A stretch of DNA of 64,000 nucleotides from Aurantiacibacter aquimixticola (GTDB lineage Bacteria; Pseudomonadota; Alphaproteobacteria; Sphingomonadales; Sphingomonadaceae): NCBI RefSeq assembly GCF_003605475.1, contig NZ_RAHX01000001.1, positions 2,232,001 through 2,296,000 of the forward strand, in the 5' to 3' direction. How positions within the stretch are numbered: position 1 is the stretch's first letter; each line of letters opens with the position of its first letter. A program made the position numbers and the translations under genes. Positions 27,001 to 35,001 of this stretch are shown in pieces. Below the pieces are notes generated by a model. That model made no database searches and was not told the origin of the DNA. It saw only the letters and a list, made by a program, of their open reading frames with translations.

Positions 27001-27286
27001 CGGTTTCTCTGCCCGCGCAGCATACAATTGGCGCGACGAATATCTGCTGACGACCAGGGATGTGATTTTCCCATTCCAGCCGATCTTCAACGAGTCGACC
27101 GGGCAGCTCGATGCATCGATTTTCTACGACCTGACGGACAATCTAAAAATCGGCGTTCAGGGCGTGAACCTGCTCGACGAAGTGACACGCACGAGCCAGG
27201 TGTTCGATTTCGATCAGACCCGCGTCACGCGCTCGGCCTTCCGCAACGATCGCCGCTTTACCTTCCTCGTCCGGTTCGATTTCTAA
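24059..27286 (+). CDS. Large TonB-dependent receptor of the beta-glucan locus
   Basis: Outer-membrane oligosaccharide importer of 1075 residues. The frame runs far upstream, antisense to the halogenase, but the GTG at 24059 has GGGGAG 8 nt before it and begins a good signal peptide (LATVSSLALCAAVSNVAIAQ). Next come the TonB-box region NVIIVSGFRQSLESA, the plug (DIGALADRSVAEALQRVPGV, GTVNLVTRKP) and a long barrel ending FLVRFDF. Size and the GFRQSLESA-type N-terminus are typical of receptors in carbohydrate loci. The GH16 and GH3 genes downstream suggest a beta-glucan oligosaccharide ligand. It is followed by a strong terminator before the GH16 gene. Confidence 0.93.
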   Translation: MRKSIFTPANRVRSLATVSSLALCAAVSNVAIAQDTIEEEMEDQADPDPTDENVIIVSGFRQSLESAQDFKENADTVVDVITAEDIGALADRSVAEALQRVPGVNISRFASPDDPDRFSVEGSGVIIRGLPFVRSELNGRDIFSANGGRTLSFNDVSPELLGRVEVFKNTTADMIDGGISGTVNLVTRKPLDNPGFNLGGTIEANIGDLAEEWSPGFSVLGSNTFDTGIGTFGLQLAYAQQELVTRTDASQITDPCYRDEDLFSGGCLRARDVGSGGFGGSNFDETNFPPENSVVVPKGAGVRTTELTRDRNAYSAVGQFESLDGRFLLTAEYLRADTEATLEEFAILALVNNDAFFPVPQDGTNFTFEDGIFQSGTLTQNSGGIPGVTAETLRFQQETEATTEDFSVDVFMELTDRFRLNFEGQYINSSLDAAGVIFAMQTYADIFIDNSGKTPDIRFLQPGTQDSPSSYFTDPALTYFWFHLDNQIDNEGSLYSLRGDAEYDISDTGFIRKARFGARWAERNRVTRNANFSNWSNLGAPWTGRGGNWNCGDPQAYGCGGAYAFDFPDQAIVLDPFADNFQRGNAVTPIGQGGAIFYGGTDNLVEAYLNGSLGEDLQDIKDFTLTPEGRPLIDGRTQQQPDGEVAPCSPFCPSEIVPVDETTNAAYARVDFGHDFANGMEFSGNIGVRYVETNVRSRGLVGFIAPDYVDATVPGTNFGGDGDGVAEVSDIENRCDNVPDGQQAPGYCSLSDERRAEFVAGLTGDVFTDFSDETYDHWLPSFNARLDLDNGIVLRTAVSKGIFRPDLAAFRTGGFVFDNTNNLVQGGTQDTGPLFGLFTGNRSLRPVESWNYDLSAEWYFDDVGSLTAAFFAKDISNQEISGASVQELTSPEGTSIDVIINGPVNSDSSTLYGVEVAYQDTFEFLPGPLSGLGTQLTYTYVDAGAFNNNDIGAERSPFAQNLPLTGISKHTYNAVLFYEMYGFSARAAYNWRDEYLLTTRDVIFPFQPIFNESTGQLDASIFYDLTDNLKIGVQGVNLLDEVTRTSQVFDFDQTRVTRSAFRNDRRFTFLVRFDF

Positions 27287-27320
27287 CGACGTCGGAGCGT
27301 AGCACGAACAGGGGATAATG

Positions 27321-27357
27321 CGGGCTCCGGCACAGCACTGTGTCGGGGCCCGTTTTC
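27321..27357 (+). terminator. Rho-independent terminator after the glucan receptor
   Basis: Long stem: CGGGCTCCGGCACAG (27321-27335) pairs with CTGTGTCGGGGCCCG (27338-27352) with two wobbles, followed by TTTTCT. It separates the receptor from the downstream GH16-LacI-MFS genes. Confidence 0.8.
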
Positions 27358-27402
27358 TCTTGGCGCGCCTATCGCGCCTGTCTTATCGGGAGCACCACCG
27401 TG

Positions 27403-28380
27403 ATGAAATTGGGACGTTTCTTCCGCCATGTTGCAGCCGCCTTAGGGCTGAGTGCAATGCTCACGGCCTGCGGCGGCAGCGACACACCGCCGACGCCCCG
27501 CGCGGCACCCGTCGTCGATGCAAGCGGCGAGTGGCAGCTCGTTTGGCAGGACGAGTTTACCGGCGACACGCTGGATCCCGCCTGGAACCGGATCGAGGAT
27601 TGCTGGGGGGGCGGCAATGACGAGCGGCAGTGCTACACCGGGAGGGCCGCCAATATCGCGCTGGAGAACGGTGTTCTCGTCCTCACCGCTCGACAGGAAA
27701 GCTACACCGGCGATGCCTGGCCCGATCACATGAAGCCGGGCCGCGACGATCCCGATGCGCAGAAGACGCAGGACTTTACGTCGGGCAAACTGACCACCGA
27801 GGGCAATCGCAGCTGGACCTATGGCCGCTTCGAAATCCGCGCGCGCCTGCCGCAGGGGCAGGGCGTATGGCCGGCCTTCTGGATGCTGCCGGAAGACAGT
27901 GGTGAGGGCTGGCCTGTCTCGGGGGAGATCGATATCTTGGAAGCGGTCAACCTCGGTGTCGAATGCGAGGAATGCGAAGCGGGCGGAGAGAATTCGGTCC
28001 TCGGCACGCTGCATTACGGCGCGCGCCCGTCGGGCAACGAATACACCAATCGGAAGATTTCCTACCCCGCGGTGCTGGACGATCAATTCCACACCTTCGG
28101 CGTGATCTGGGAAGAGGGGCGCTTTACCTGGACATTGGATGGCGAACCATACGGCACGCTGACGGCGGAAGATTGGTGGACCAGCGCCAGCAACGATCCG
28201 AACGCGCCGTTCGACCATCCCTTCCACCTGATCCTCAATCTCGCCATCGGCGGCAACTGGCCAGAGAATACCAGTCTTCGCGGCGTGTCGACCGAGGGGT
28301 TTCCTAAGCAGCTGGAGGTGGACTGGGTGCGCGTCTGGCAATGCGATGCCGATCCCGCTACCGGTCGCGGCTGTCTGTAA
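27403..28380 (+). CDS. GH16 beta-glucanase (laminarinase-type) lipoprotein
   Basis: Endo-acting glycoside hydrolase, probably cleaving beta-1,3(-1,4)-glucan. The 325-residue product has a lipoprotein signal with lipobox LTAC (Cys23), so it acts at the envelope surface or periplasm. A GH16 jelly-roll follows (WQLVWQDEFTGDTLDPAWN, GRFEIRARLPQGQGVWPAFWM split by motif, then SGEIDILE). The ExDxxE catalytic triad is Glu175, Asp177 and Glu180. The C-terminal strand EVDWVRVWQ is also typical. The LacI gene begins 11 bp after its stop, so GH16, regulator and MFS transporter form one operon. Confidence 0.93.
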   Translation: MKLGRFFRHVAAALGLSAMLTACGGSDTPPTPRAAPVVDASGEWQLVWQDEFTGDTLDPAWNRIEDCWGGGNDERQCYTGRAANIALENGVLVLTARQESYTGDAWPDHMKPGRDDPDAQKTQDFTSGKLTTEGNRSWTYGRFEIRARLPQGQGVWPAFWMLPEDSGEGWPVSGEIDILEAVNLGVECEECEAGGENSVLGTLHYGARPSGNEYTNRKISYPAVLDDQFHTFGVIWEEGRFTWTLDGEPYGTLTAEDWWTSASNDPNAPFDHPFHLILNLAIGGNWPENTSLRGVSTEGFPKQLEVDWVRVWQCDADPATGRGCL

Positions 28381-28391
28381 GGGGAATATGC

Positions 28392-29444
28392 GTGGGCCGC
28401 AGGCGGCAATCGGTAACCATCAAGCATGTGGCGGCGGATGCGGGCGTTTCCCTGCAGACGGTGAGCCGCGTCATCAATAACGAGGCCAATGTCCGCCCGG
28501 AAATGAAGGAGCGGGTGCAGGCGAGCATCGACAAGCTCGGCTATGTCCCCTCCATCGCCGCCCAGCGCATGAGCGGCTCGCGCTCCTATCTGATCCTCGC
28601 GCTGAACGATCGCGAGCGCACGATGGAAAACTGGAAGGCGCGCGAGGGGAACGACTGGGTCGACCAGATGCTGATGGGCGGCATGCTGCAATGCGCCGAG
28701 CATGGCTACCGCCTGCTGCTCGAGCTGGTCGACACGCATGACGACAATATCCAGCGCGAATTGAAGGCGACCATCGCCGCATTACAGCCGGACGGCGTGA
28801 TCCTGACGCCGCCGCATTCGGACAATCCGCTGATTACCGATCTGCTGGAAAAGCAGAAAATCCCCTTCGCCCGCATCGGTTCGCGCGACAATGGCGGGAG
28901 CATCTCGCTGACCATGGGCGATAACCGCATGGCCGCGATGGCGACGCGTTACCTGATCGAGAAGGGGCATGAACGCATCGCTTTCATCGCCGGTGCGGAG
29001 GAATATGCGCTCAGCCATCGACGCAAGCAGGGCTGGCGCGATGCAATGGCGCAAGCCGGCCTTTCGACAGAAGGCCTGTGCGAGCGGGGCGACTTTTCTT
29101 ACGCTTCCGGCGAAAAGGCGACGCGCGCGCTGCTGTCCGGCTCGGCCCGGCCCACCGCGATCATTGCCAGCAACGACCAGATGGCGATGGCCGCCAACGC
29201 GGTGGCGCACGAAATGGGCATGCGGGTGCCGGGCGACGTTTCCATCATCAGTTTCGACAACACACCGGTTGTGCGCTTCGTGCAGCCGCCGCTCACCGCG
29301 ATCGACCAGCCTATCGCCGAAGTGACGAGCCGCGCGGTCGATCTGGTGATCGCGGCGCATCGGGGGGACGATCTGCCGGACATGCCGGTGGTGGTCGAAG
29401 GCAGGCTGATCGAACGCGATTCGGTCGCCCGCCCGCGTGGCTGA
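28392..29444 (+). CDS. LacI-family transcriptional regulator
   Basis: Predicted sugar-responsive repressor of the glucan locus, 350 residues. The N-terminal helix-turn-helix with hinge is VTIKHVAADAGVSLQTVSRV (residues 8-27), followed by a periplasmic-binding-protein-like ligand domain (AAMATRYLIEKGHERIAFI, ASNDQMAMAANAVAHEMG, ISFDNTPVVRFVQPPLTAI). The GTG start is fixed by AAGGGGAA 7 nt upstream and by the HTH position. It overlaps the MFS gene by 8 bp. Palindromes at 23927-23963 and 30688-30707 are its likely operators. The inducer is probably a glucan-derived sugar. Confidence 0.93.
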   Translation: MGRRRQSVTIKHVAADAGVSLQTVSRVINNEANVRPEMKERVQASIDKLGYVPSIAAQRMSGSRSYLILALNDRERTMENWKAREGNDWVDQMLMGGMLQCAEHGYRLLLELVDTHDDNIQRELKATIAALQPDGVILTPPHSDNPLITDLLEKQKIPFARIGSRDNGGSISLTMGDNRMAAMATRYLIEKGHERIAFIAGAEEYALSHRRKQGWRDAMAQAGLSTEGLCERGDFSYASGEKATRALLSGSARPTAIIASNDQMAMAANAVAHEMGMRVPGDVSIISFDNTPVVRFVQPPLTAIDQPIAEVTSRAVDLVIAAHRGDDLPDMPVVVEGRLIERDSVARPRG

Positions 29445-30639
29445 CACCTCCATTGTCGATCCGGCGGATGGGCAGCGGACGCGGTTCCTCCTGCTATACG
29501 CGCTGGCTGTCGCCGGGGGCGCGGTCGCCTACGTTCCCTTCCTGACGATCCTGCTGCCGGTGCGGGTCGAGGGGGTAGCGGGCGCGCGCAGCATAGAATG
29601 GTTGGCCTATTGCGCCTTTGCTGGGGCGATTGCCGCGAGCCTTGCGAATATCGCCTTCGGCTGGCTGTCCGACATCACCCGCAACCGGCGCGGCTGGATC
29701 GCGGGCGGGCTGGTGCTGAGCAGTGCGATGCTGCTGGCGCTAACCCAGGCGCGCGACCTGCCGATGCTGATCGCCATGCTCGTTGTCTGGCAGATTGCGC
29801 TCAACATGATGCTGGGGCCGCTATCGGCATGGGCGGGCGATGTCGTGCCGGATCGGCAGAAGGGGCTGCTCGGCGGCCTGCTCGCTTTCGCGCCCGCGCT
29901 AGGCGCCGTGTCCGGCGCTCTCGTGACCATTCCGGGCCTCGCCGCGCCGGACGAACGGATGGCGATCGTCGCTGCCTTGGTGGTCGCCTGCGTCGCGCCC
30001 GTGCTGATCTTCGGCAGGCCCACGCCTTTCCCCGAGCTCATGCAGCCGCATGAGGAGCCACCCTTGCCGGACCCACACCAACCGCGACGGATCGTGGCGC
30101 GCATGTGGCTCGCCCGGCTGCTGGTGCAGGTCGCGGAGGCGGCGCTGTTCGCCTATCTCTATCTCTGGCTGCGTTCGATCAGTCCCGAAATCGGCGACAA
30201 TGACGCCGCAAAGGTTTTCGGACTGGTCCTGTTCCTCGCCGTCCCGGCCACGCTTTCGGTCGGGCGCTGGGCGGACCGGGCGGACAGGCCGATCCTGCCG
30301 CTGGCCATCGCTGCAGGGGTGAGCGCGCTGGCGCTGCTCGCCATGGCCGCCGCGCCCGGTCTGACGGCGGCGCTTGTCGCCTATGCCGTGTTCGGCCTGG
30401 CCGCAGGCATGTTCCTGGCGCTGCACACGGCGCAGACCCTGCGTGTCCTGCCGAGGCCGCAGCGCCGCGGGCGCGACCTTGGCGTGTTCAACCTCACCAA
30501 CACCATGCCCTCGCTCATCATGCCGCCGCTGACGCTCGGGCTGGTGCCGGTCTTCGGCTTTGGCGGCCTGTTCATCGCGCTCGCCACGCTGGCCGCGCTC
30601 GCCTGCCTGCTGCTCGGCACCACGCGCATTCCGCGCTAG
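29437..30639 (+). CDS. MFS sugar transporter
   Basis: Inner-membrane major facilitator with about 12 hydrophobic segments in 400 residues, two six-helix halves joined by a hydrophilic loop near residue 205 (MQPHEEPPLPDPHQPRR). The conserved loop between helices 2 and 3 is present (FGWLSDITRNRRGWI). The GTG start overlaps the LacI gene by 8 bp, so it is co-translated with the regulator. Context suggests import of an oligo- or monosaccharide released by GH16/GH3 action. Substrate specificity is not visible. Confidence 0.87.
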   Translation: MADTSIVDPADGQRTRFLLLYALAVAGGAVAYVPFLTILLPVRVEGVAGARSIEWLAYCAFAGAIAASLANIAFGWLSDITRNRRGWIAGGLVLSSAMLLALTQARDLPMLIAMLVVWQIALNMMLGPLSAWAGDVVPDRQKGLLGGLLAFAPALGAVSGALVTIPGLAAPDERMAIVAALVVACVAPVLIFGRPTPFPELMQPHEEPPLPDPHQPRRIVARMWLARLLVQVAEAALFAYLYLWLRSISPEIGDNDAAKVFGLVLFLAVPATLSVGRWADRADRPILPLAIAAGVSALALLAMAAAPGLTAALVAYAVFGLAAGMFLALHTAQTLRVLPRPQRRGRDLGVFNLTNTMPSLIMPPLTLGLVPVFGFGGLFIALATLAALACLLLGTTRIPR

Positions 30640-30687
30640 CGCAATCGGCGCTTGCCAAGCGGGGAGCGGCGTGTAGAAATACGCGCT

Positions 30688-30707
30688 TGATAACGTTCCC
30701 ATGGGAA
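30688..30707. promoter_or_regulatory. LacI-type operator candidate before the GH3 gene
   Basis: TGATAACGTTCCCA (30688-30701) is an imperfect CG-centred palindrome matching the AACGTT core of the operators at 23927-23963. It overlaps a perfect palindrome TTCCCATGGGAA (30696-30707). It lies 12-32 bp before the GH3 ATG. Confidence 0.45.
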
Positions 30708-30719
30708 GAGGGTTTTGCG

Positions 30720-33107
30720 ATGCGGGTCGGGGTTTCTGTGCGTGCGATGGCCGCTGCGGCGGTGTGTGGTCTGGGGCTTTCGGCCTGTGCGACAGTGCCG
30801 GAGGACGGCAACACGCCGGTCGCGGTGGCCACAGTGCAGGGGGAGGACGCCGTCGTCGCCGATATCGTCTCGCGCATGACGCTGGAGCGCAAGATCGCGC
30901 AGCTGATCCAGCCGCAGATCAACAGCTTCACGGCAGAAGACATGGAGCGTTACCGCTTCGGCAGCTATCTCAATGGCGGCAATGGCGGGCCGTACGGGGA
31001 CGAATTCGCGCAGGCTTCCGAATGGCTGCGCCTCGCCGATGAGATGTATGATGCCTCCGTGCGGCCCATGCCCAATGGCGAACCGATCGTCCCGGTGATG
31101 TGGGGCACGGATGCGGTCCACGGCCACACCAACGTGCCGGGCGCGACGATCTTCCCGCACAATATCGGCCTCGGCGCGGCGGGCGATCCCGATCTGGTGC
31201 GCCGCATCGGCCACGCCACGGCGATGGAAATCGAAGTGACGGGCATTGACTGGAACTTCTCTCCCACCGTCGCGGTCGCGCGCAACGATCGCTGGGGGCG
31301 GACCTATGAAAGCTATTCGGAGAACCCCGAACTGGTCGCCACGCTCGGCGCGGCGCTGGTGGAAGGGCTGCAGGGCGATCCCGATGCCCCAGGCTATCTC
31401 GGCACCGGCCGCGTGATTGCGACGGCCAAGCATTTCTTCGGTGATGGCGGCACCACGAACGGCGTGGATCAGGGCGACGTCAATGGCGACCTGGCGGATC
31501 TGATGGCCGTCCACGCCGTGCCCTATCCCGCCGCCATCGAGGCGGGCGTCGAGACGATCATGGCCAGCTTCAATTCGATCAATGGCCGCAAGATGCACGG
31601 AAACGAGCGCCTGCTGACGGATGTCCTGCGCGGGCAGATGGGTTTCGACGGGCTCGTCGTCGGCGACTGGAACGGCCATGGCCAGGTGCAGGGCTGCACC
31701 GTCACCGATTGCCCGGAATCGCTGCTGGCGGGGCTCGATATCTACATGGTGCCCGACGACTGGCGCGGACTGATGGAAAACCTGATTGCGCAGGTCAATG
31801 ACGGCACGATCCCGATGGCGCGCGTGGACGAAGCGGTGACCCGCGTGCTGCGCGTGAAATATCGCGCCGGCCTGCTCGGCCCCGATTCGCAGCGCCCGTC
31901 CGAACGCGGTCTCGCCGGGCAATACGAGCTGCTGGCATCGCCCGAGCATCGCGCGCTGGCAAGAGAGGCTGCGGCGCGTTCGCAGGTGATCCTCAAGAAT
32001 GACGGCGTGCTGCCGATCCAGCCGGGCACGAATGTGCTGGTGGCGGGCAGCGCGGCGCACAATATCGCGCAGGCCGCAGGCGGATGGACGCTTACCTGGC
32101 AAGGCGGCGGAGAGCTTTCCAACGACGATTTCCCCAACGCCACCTCGATCTACGACGGCATCGCCCAAGCTGCGGCGAGCGGAGGCGGCAGCGCCACGCT
32201 GTCCGCCGATGGCAGCTATACGGCCACGCCCGACGTCGCGGTCGTCGTCTTCGGCGAGCGGCCCTATGCCGAATTCGCGGGTGACGTGCCCGATCTCGCT
32301 TTCCGTGACGAGGAAGGGCTGGAGCTTCTGCGCCAATTCGACGCCGCCGGTATCCCCGCCGTCGCCGTTTTCCTTTCCGGTCGCCCGATGTGGGTGAATC
32401 GGGAGCTGAACGCCGCCGACGGTTTCGTTGCCTCATGGCTGCCCGGCAGCGAAGGGGGCGGCGTGGCGGACGTGCTGTTCGGCGCGCGCCCGGCAAGCGG
32501 ACGCCTCAGCTTCAGCTGGCCCGAAAGCTGCGGGGCGACGCCGGTGAACGGCGCGGATGGCGCGCTGTTCCGGGTCGGCTACGGCCGCTCGCTCACCGAC
32601 ACATCGCCGCTGCGCCAGCTGGACGAGGAATGCGCTGCGCTGGAAGCGGGCGCGGGAGCCGACTGGTTCGTTTCGGGCCGCCTGTCCGACGGCATCCGCG
32701 TGCGCGCGGGCGAAGTCGACATGGCGCAGATGCTCGGCACGGCCCCGCTGGCGACCATGCGCGGTTACGATCGCAACGCGCAGGAAGATGCGCGTGAAAT
32801 CACCATTGCCGACAACGGATATATCGAATTCTTCGGTATCGGCGCGGACGAGGCCTATCGTATCGCTTACGAAGTGCCCGAACGGCCCGAAGGCACGGTG
32901 ACGATCACGTCGGGTACCAGCCGGCTGGACGCGACACAGTACATGGCCATCGCAGCGGGCAAGGGCTGGCGCGAGATGGTCCTGACTGCGGCGTGCCTGC
33001 CTGCGCTGGGCAACACCTTGCGGATCGATGCATCGCAGGAATTCACGCTGCGCATCCACACCATCCGCCGCGAGGACGTTGCCGAAGGAACCGATTGCGC
33101 TTTCTGA
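30720..33107 (+). CDS. GH3 beta-glucosidase lipoprotein
   Basis: Exo-acting beta-glucosidase, 795 residues, converting glucan oligosaccharides to glucose. The N-terminus has a lipobox (GLGLSAC), placing it in the periplasm or outer membrane. The GH3 N-domain contains NFSPTVAVARNDRWGRTYES, VIATAKHFFGDGGT and the nucleophile motif GFDGLVVGDWNG (Asp316). The GH3 C-domain (RSQVILKNDGVLPIQ, WLPGSEGGGVADVLFG) is followed by an extra domain of about 150 residues that may bind carbohydrate. A TTG 11 codons upstream falls within the operator; the ATG with GAGGG upstream is preferred. The LacI-type operator suggests control together with the receptor. Confidence 0.93.
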   Translation: MRVGVSVRAMAAAAVCGLGLSACATVPEDGNTPVAVATVQGEDAVVADIVSRMTLERKIAQLIQPQINSFTAEDMERYRFGSYLNGGNGGPYGDEFAQASEWLRLADEMYDASVRPMPNGEPIVPVMWGTDAVHGHTNVPGATIFPHNIGLGAAGDPDLVRRIGHATAMEIEVTGIDWNFSPTVAVARNDRWGRTYESYSENPELVATLGAALVEGLQGDPDAPGYLGTGRVIATAKHFFGDGGTTNGVDQGDVNGDLADLMAVHAVPYPAAIEAGVETIMASFNSINGRKMHGNERLLTDVLRGQMGFDGLVVGDWNGHGQVQGCTVTDCPESLLAGLDIYMVPDDWRGLMENLIAQVNDGTIPMARVDEAVTRVLRVKYRAGLLGPDSQRPSERGLAGQYELLASPEHRALAREAAARSQVILKNDGVLPIQPGTNVLVAGSAAHNIAQAAGGWTLTWQGGGELSNDDFPNATSIYDGIAQAAASGGGSATLSADGSYTATPDVAVVVFGERPYAEFAGDVPDLAFRDEEGLELLRQFDAAGIPAVAVFLSGRPMWVNRELNAADGFVASWLPGSEGGGVADVLFGARPASGRLSFSWPESCGATPVNGADGALFRVGYGRSLTDTSPLRQLDEECAALEAGAGADWFVSGRLSDGIRVRAGEVDMAQMLGTAPLATMRGYDRNAQEDAREITIADNGYIEFFGIGADEAYRIAYEVPERPEGTVTITSGTSRLDATQYMAIAAGKGWREMVLTAACLPALGNTLRIDASQEFTLRIHTIRREDVAEGTDCAF

Positions 33108-33179
33108 GCGGCAATGACACACCTGCAATTCGCATCGGGGATCGGCGAAAGACCGGCCCTGCATGAGGGGAGTATGTAA

Positions 33180-34649
33180 ATGGCCTTAGCGCCCGACGTC
33201 GCCAGCAGCACCGATCCGCGTCCCGTCGTCGATGACGATACGCCGCCGGTGAATGCGCCCGGCCTGCAATATTTCGTTTTCGGACTGTTTTTCATCTTCG
33301 GCGGGATCACTTCGCTCAACGATGTGCTGATCCCGAAGCTGCGCGAGCTCTTCACGCTCAGCTACACCGAAGCGATGCTCGTCCAGTTCTGCTTCTTCGC
33401 TGCCTACCTGCTGATCGGCATTCCCGGCGCGAAGCTGGTGAAGAAAATCGGCTACATGCGTGGTGCTGTCGCTGGGCTTACCACGATGATTGCAGGCTGC
33501 CTGCTGTTCATTCCGGCAAGCCAGACCGCGACTTACGCAATCTTCCTTGGCGCGCTTTTCATCCTGGCAAGCGGCGTGGTGATCGTTCAGGTGGTGGCGA
33601 ACCCACTTATCAGCCTGCTCGGCCCGCCCTCGACGACGCATAGCCGCCTGACTTTCGCGCAGGCGTTCAACTCGCTCGGCACGACCGTCTTTCCCATCGT
33701 GGGCGCGGCGGTGATCCTCGGCAGTCTTGCCGATGTGACAGCGGACCAGCTCGAAGGCGCAGCTCTGCAAGCCTATCGCGCAGCGGAGAGCGAGGCGATC
33801 TGGCAGGGCTATCTCGGTGTTGCCGCACTCATCGCGCTGGTCGCGGGCGCGGTGTGGATGTTCCGCAATCGCCTGCCGCACGATGCATCGATCATGGGTG
33901 AAGGCGACCTGGTGTCGAATTCGCGCTACCTGATCGGCCTCGCGCTCGTCGTCGCCGGTGCCTTTCTCGCGATCCAGGTCAATGGCTGGCTCGGGGTGCT
34001 CGTCATTCTCGCGGCGCCGGCATACTGGCTCTACGACAATCCGCTGTTGCGGCGCACGCGGTTCAGCTTCGGCGCGCTGTGCATCTTCCTGTACGTCGGC
34101 GGGGAGGTGGCCATCGGATCGATCGTCATCAATTATCTGCTTCAGGATCAGGTAATGGCGAACGGCGGCCCGTTCACTGCGTTTCTGAATGGTCTCGTGG
34201 GGGCAGAGCCCAATGCGGTGGAATGGCTGATCGGTCTTTACTGGGGCGGGGCCATGGTCGGCCGGTTTATCGGTTCGTGGGCGCTGCGCAAATTCAGCCC
34301 GGGCCTGATCCTGACCTTCAACGCCATCGGTGCCATTGTGCTGGTCCTCATCTCGACCAACACGACGGGCGAGCTGTCCGGCTATTCGCTCCTCGCGGTC
34401 GGCCTGATGAACTCGATCATGTTTCCGACCATCTTCTCGCTCGCCTGTGAGAAGCTGGGGCCGCGCGCGGCGGACGGATCGGGCATTATCAATGTCGCCA
34501 TCTTCGGCGGCGCGGTCGTGCCGCTGCTTTACGGCGTGGTGGCCGATGCGACGGGCGGCAATCTGGCGCTCGCAATGGTGATCCCGATCGTCTGCTATGC
34601 GGTCATCGCCTGCTTCGGCATCTTCGCCCGGCGGCCCGCGACCAGCTAG
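33180..34649 (+). CDS. FucP-type sugar:proton symporter
   Basis: Major facilitator of the fucose/glucose/galactose permease group, 489 residues, with about 12 membrane segments. Typical stretches are FFIFGGITSLNDVLIPKLRE, VQFCFFAAYLLIGIPGAKLV, NPLISLLGPPSTTHSRLTFA and AFNSLGTTVFPIVGA, which match the glucose/galactose transporter family. There is a good GAGGGGAG ribosome-binding site. It follows GH3 by 72 bp and most likely imports the glucose released there. A strong hairpin terminator follows. Confidence 0.91.
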   Translation: MALAPDVASSTDPRPVVDDDTPPVNAPGLQYFVFGLFFIFGGITSLNDVLIPKLRELFTLSYTEAMLVQFCFFAAYLLIGIPGAKLVKKIGYMRGAVAGLTTMIAGCLLFIPASQTATYAIFLGALFILASGVVIVQVVANPLISLLGPPSTTHSRLTFAQAFNSLGTTVFPIVGAAVILGSLADVTADQLEGAALQAYRAAESEAIWQGYLGVAALIALVAGAVWMFRNRLPHDASIMGEGDLVSNSRYLIGLALVVAGAFLAIQVNGWLGVLVILAAPAYWLYDNPLLRRTRFSFGALCIFLYVGGEVAIGSIVINYLLQDQVMANGGPFTAFLNGLVGAEPNAVEWLIGLYWGGAMVGRFIGSWALRKFSPGLILTFNAIGAIVLVLISTNTTGELSGYSLLAVGLMNSIMFPTIFSLACEKLGPRAADGSGIINVAIFGGAVVPLLYGVVADATGGNLALAMVIPIVCYAVIACFGIFARRPATS

Positions 34650-34677
34650 GCGTTTCATCTCCGACAGGGGAACAGGC

Positions 34678-34713
34678 AAAGGGGCGGCGGTCTTCGGGTC
34701 GCTGCCCCTTTCC
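34678..34713. terminator. Strong terminator after the FucP-type gene
   Basis: AAAGGGGC (34678-34685) pairs with GCCCCTTT (34704-34711). The stem continues inward through GCGGTC and GGTCGC to a TTCG tetraloop. The A/T ends make it able to work on both strands. Confidence 0.8.
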
Positions 34714-34780
34714 TACATCTGCGGTAATGTGCTGGCGTCCGGGCCATGGCTCGACCGTATCATCCATCGCCCCGCTGGAG

Positions 34781-34980
34781 GGTCACACTCCGCGCCCGGA
34801 GGGTGACATTCGTCCTCGAAAAAGGTGACAGTCTTGGCGCGCGCCGGGTGACACTCGGGTGCCCGCAAAGTGACGGTTTGGCCCGCGAAGGTCACACTTT
34901 CGCGGCCAAGGTCACAGTTTTGCCTCGGCAAGGTTACAGATCGCCCTTTTTGCTCCTGGACACTGTGCCACTTGTCACAC
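34781..34980. repeat. Array of eight GGTSACA imperfect palindromes with about 21-22 bp period
   Basis: Core GGT[C/G/T]ACA or a close variant begins at 34781, 34802, 34824, 34847, 34869, 34890, 34910 and 34932, with a last weak copy near 34973. Steps are 20-23 bp, about two helical turns. The middle base alternates (GGTCACA, GGTGACA), and flanks often pair, for example GGAG/CTCC around the first copy and CGCGAA/TTCGCG around the sixth. The array fills the gap between a terminator and the stop of the caspase gene, both flanking genes pointing into it. It has no spacer structure of a CRISPR. Function unknown. Confidence 0.8.
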
Positions 34981-35001
34981 CCCCCGCGCCCTCCGCGCGG
35001 G

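Noticed and set aside
33186..34679. 497-codon minus-strand frame opposite the FucP-type transporter
   Set aside because: Hydrophilic shadow of a membrane protein gene with proper ribosome-binding site on the other strand.
34781..34980. CRISPR array or plasmid-type replication origin
   Set aside because: Repeats are too short and degenerate with no unique spacers, and no cas or replication initiator gene is present; an iteron-like role remains only a hypothesis.
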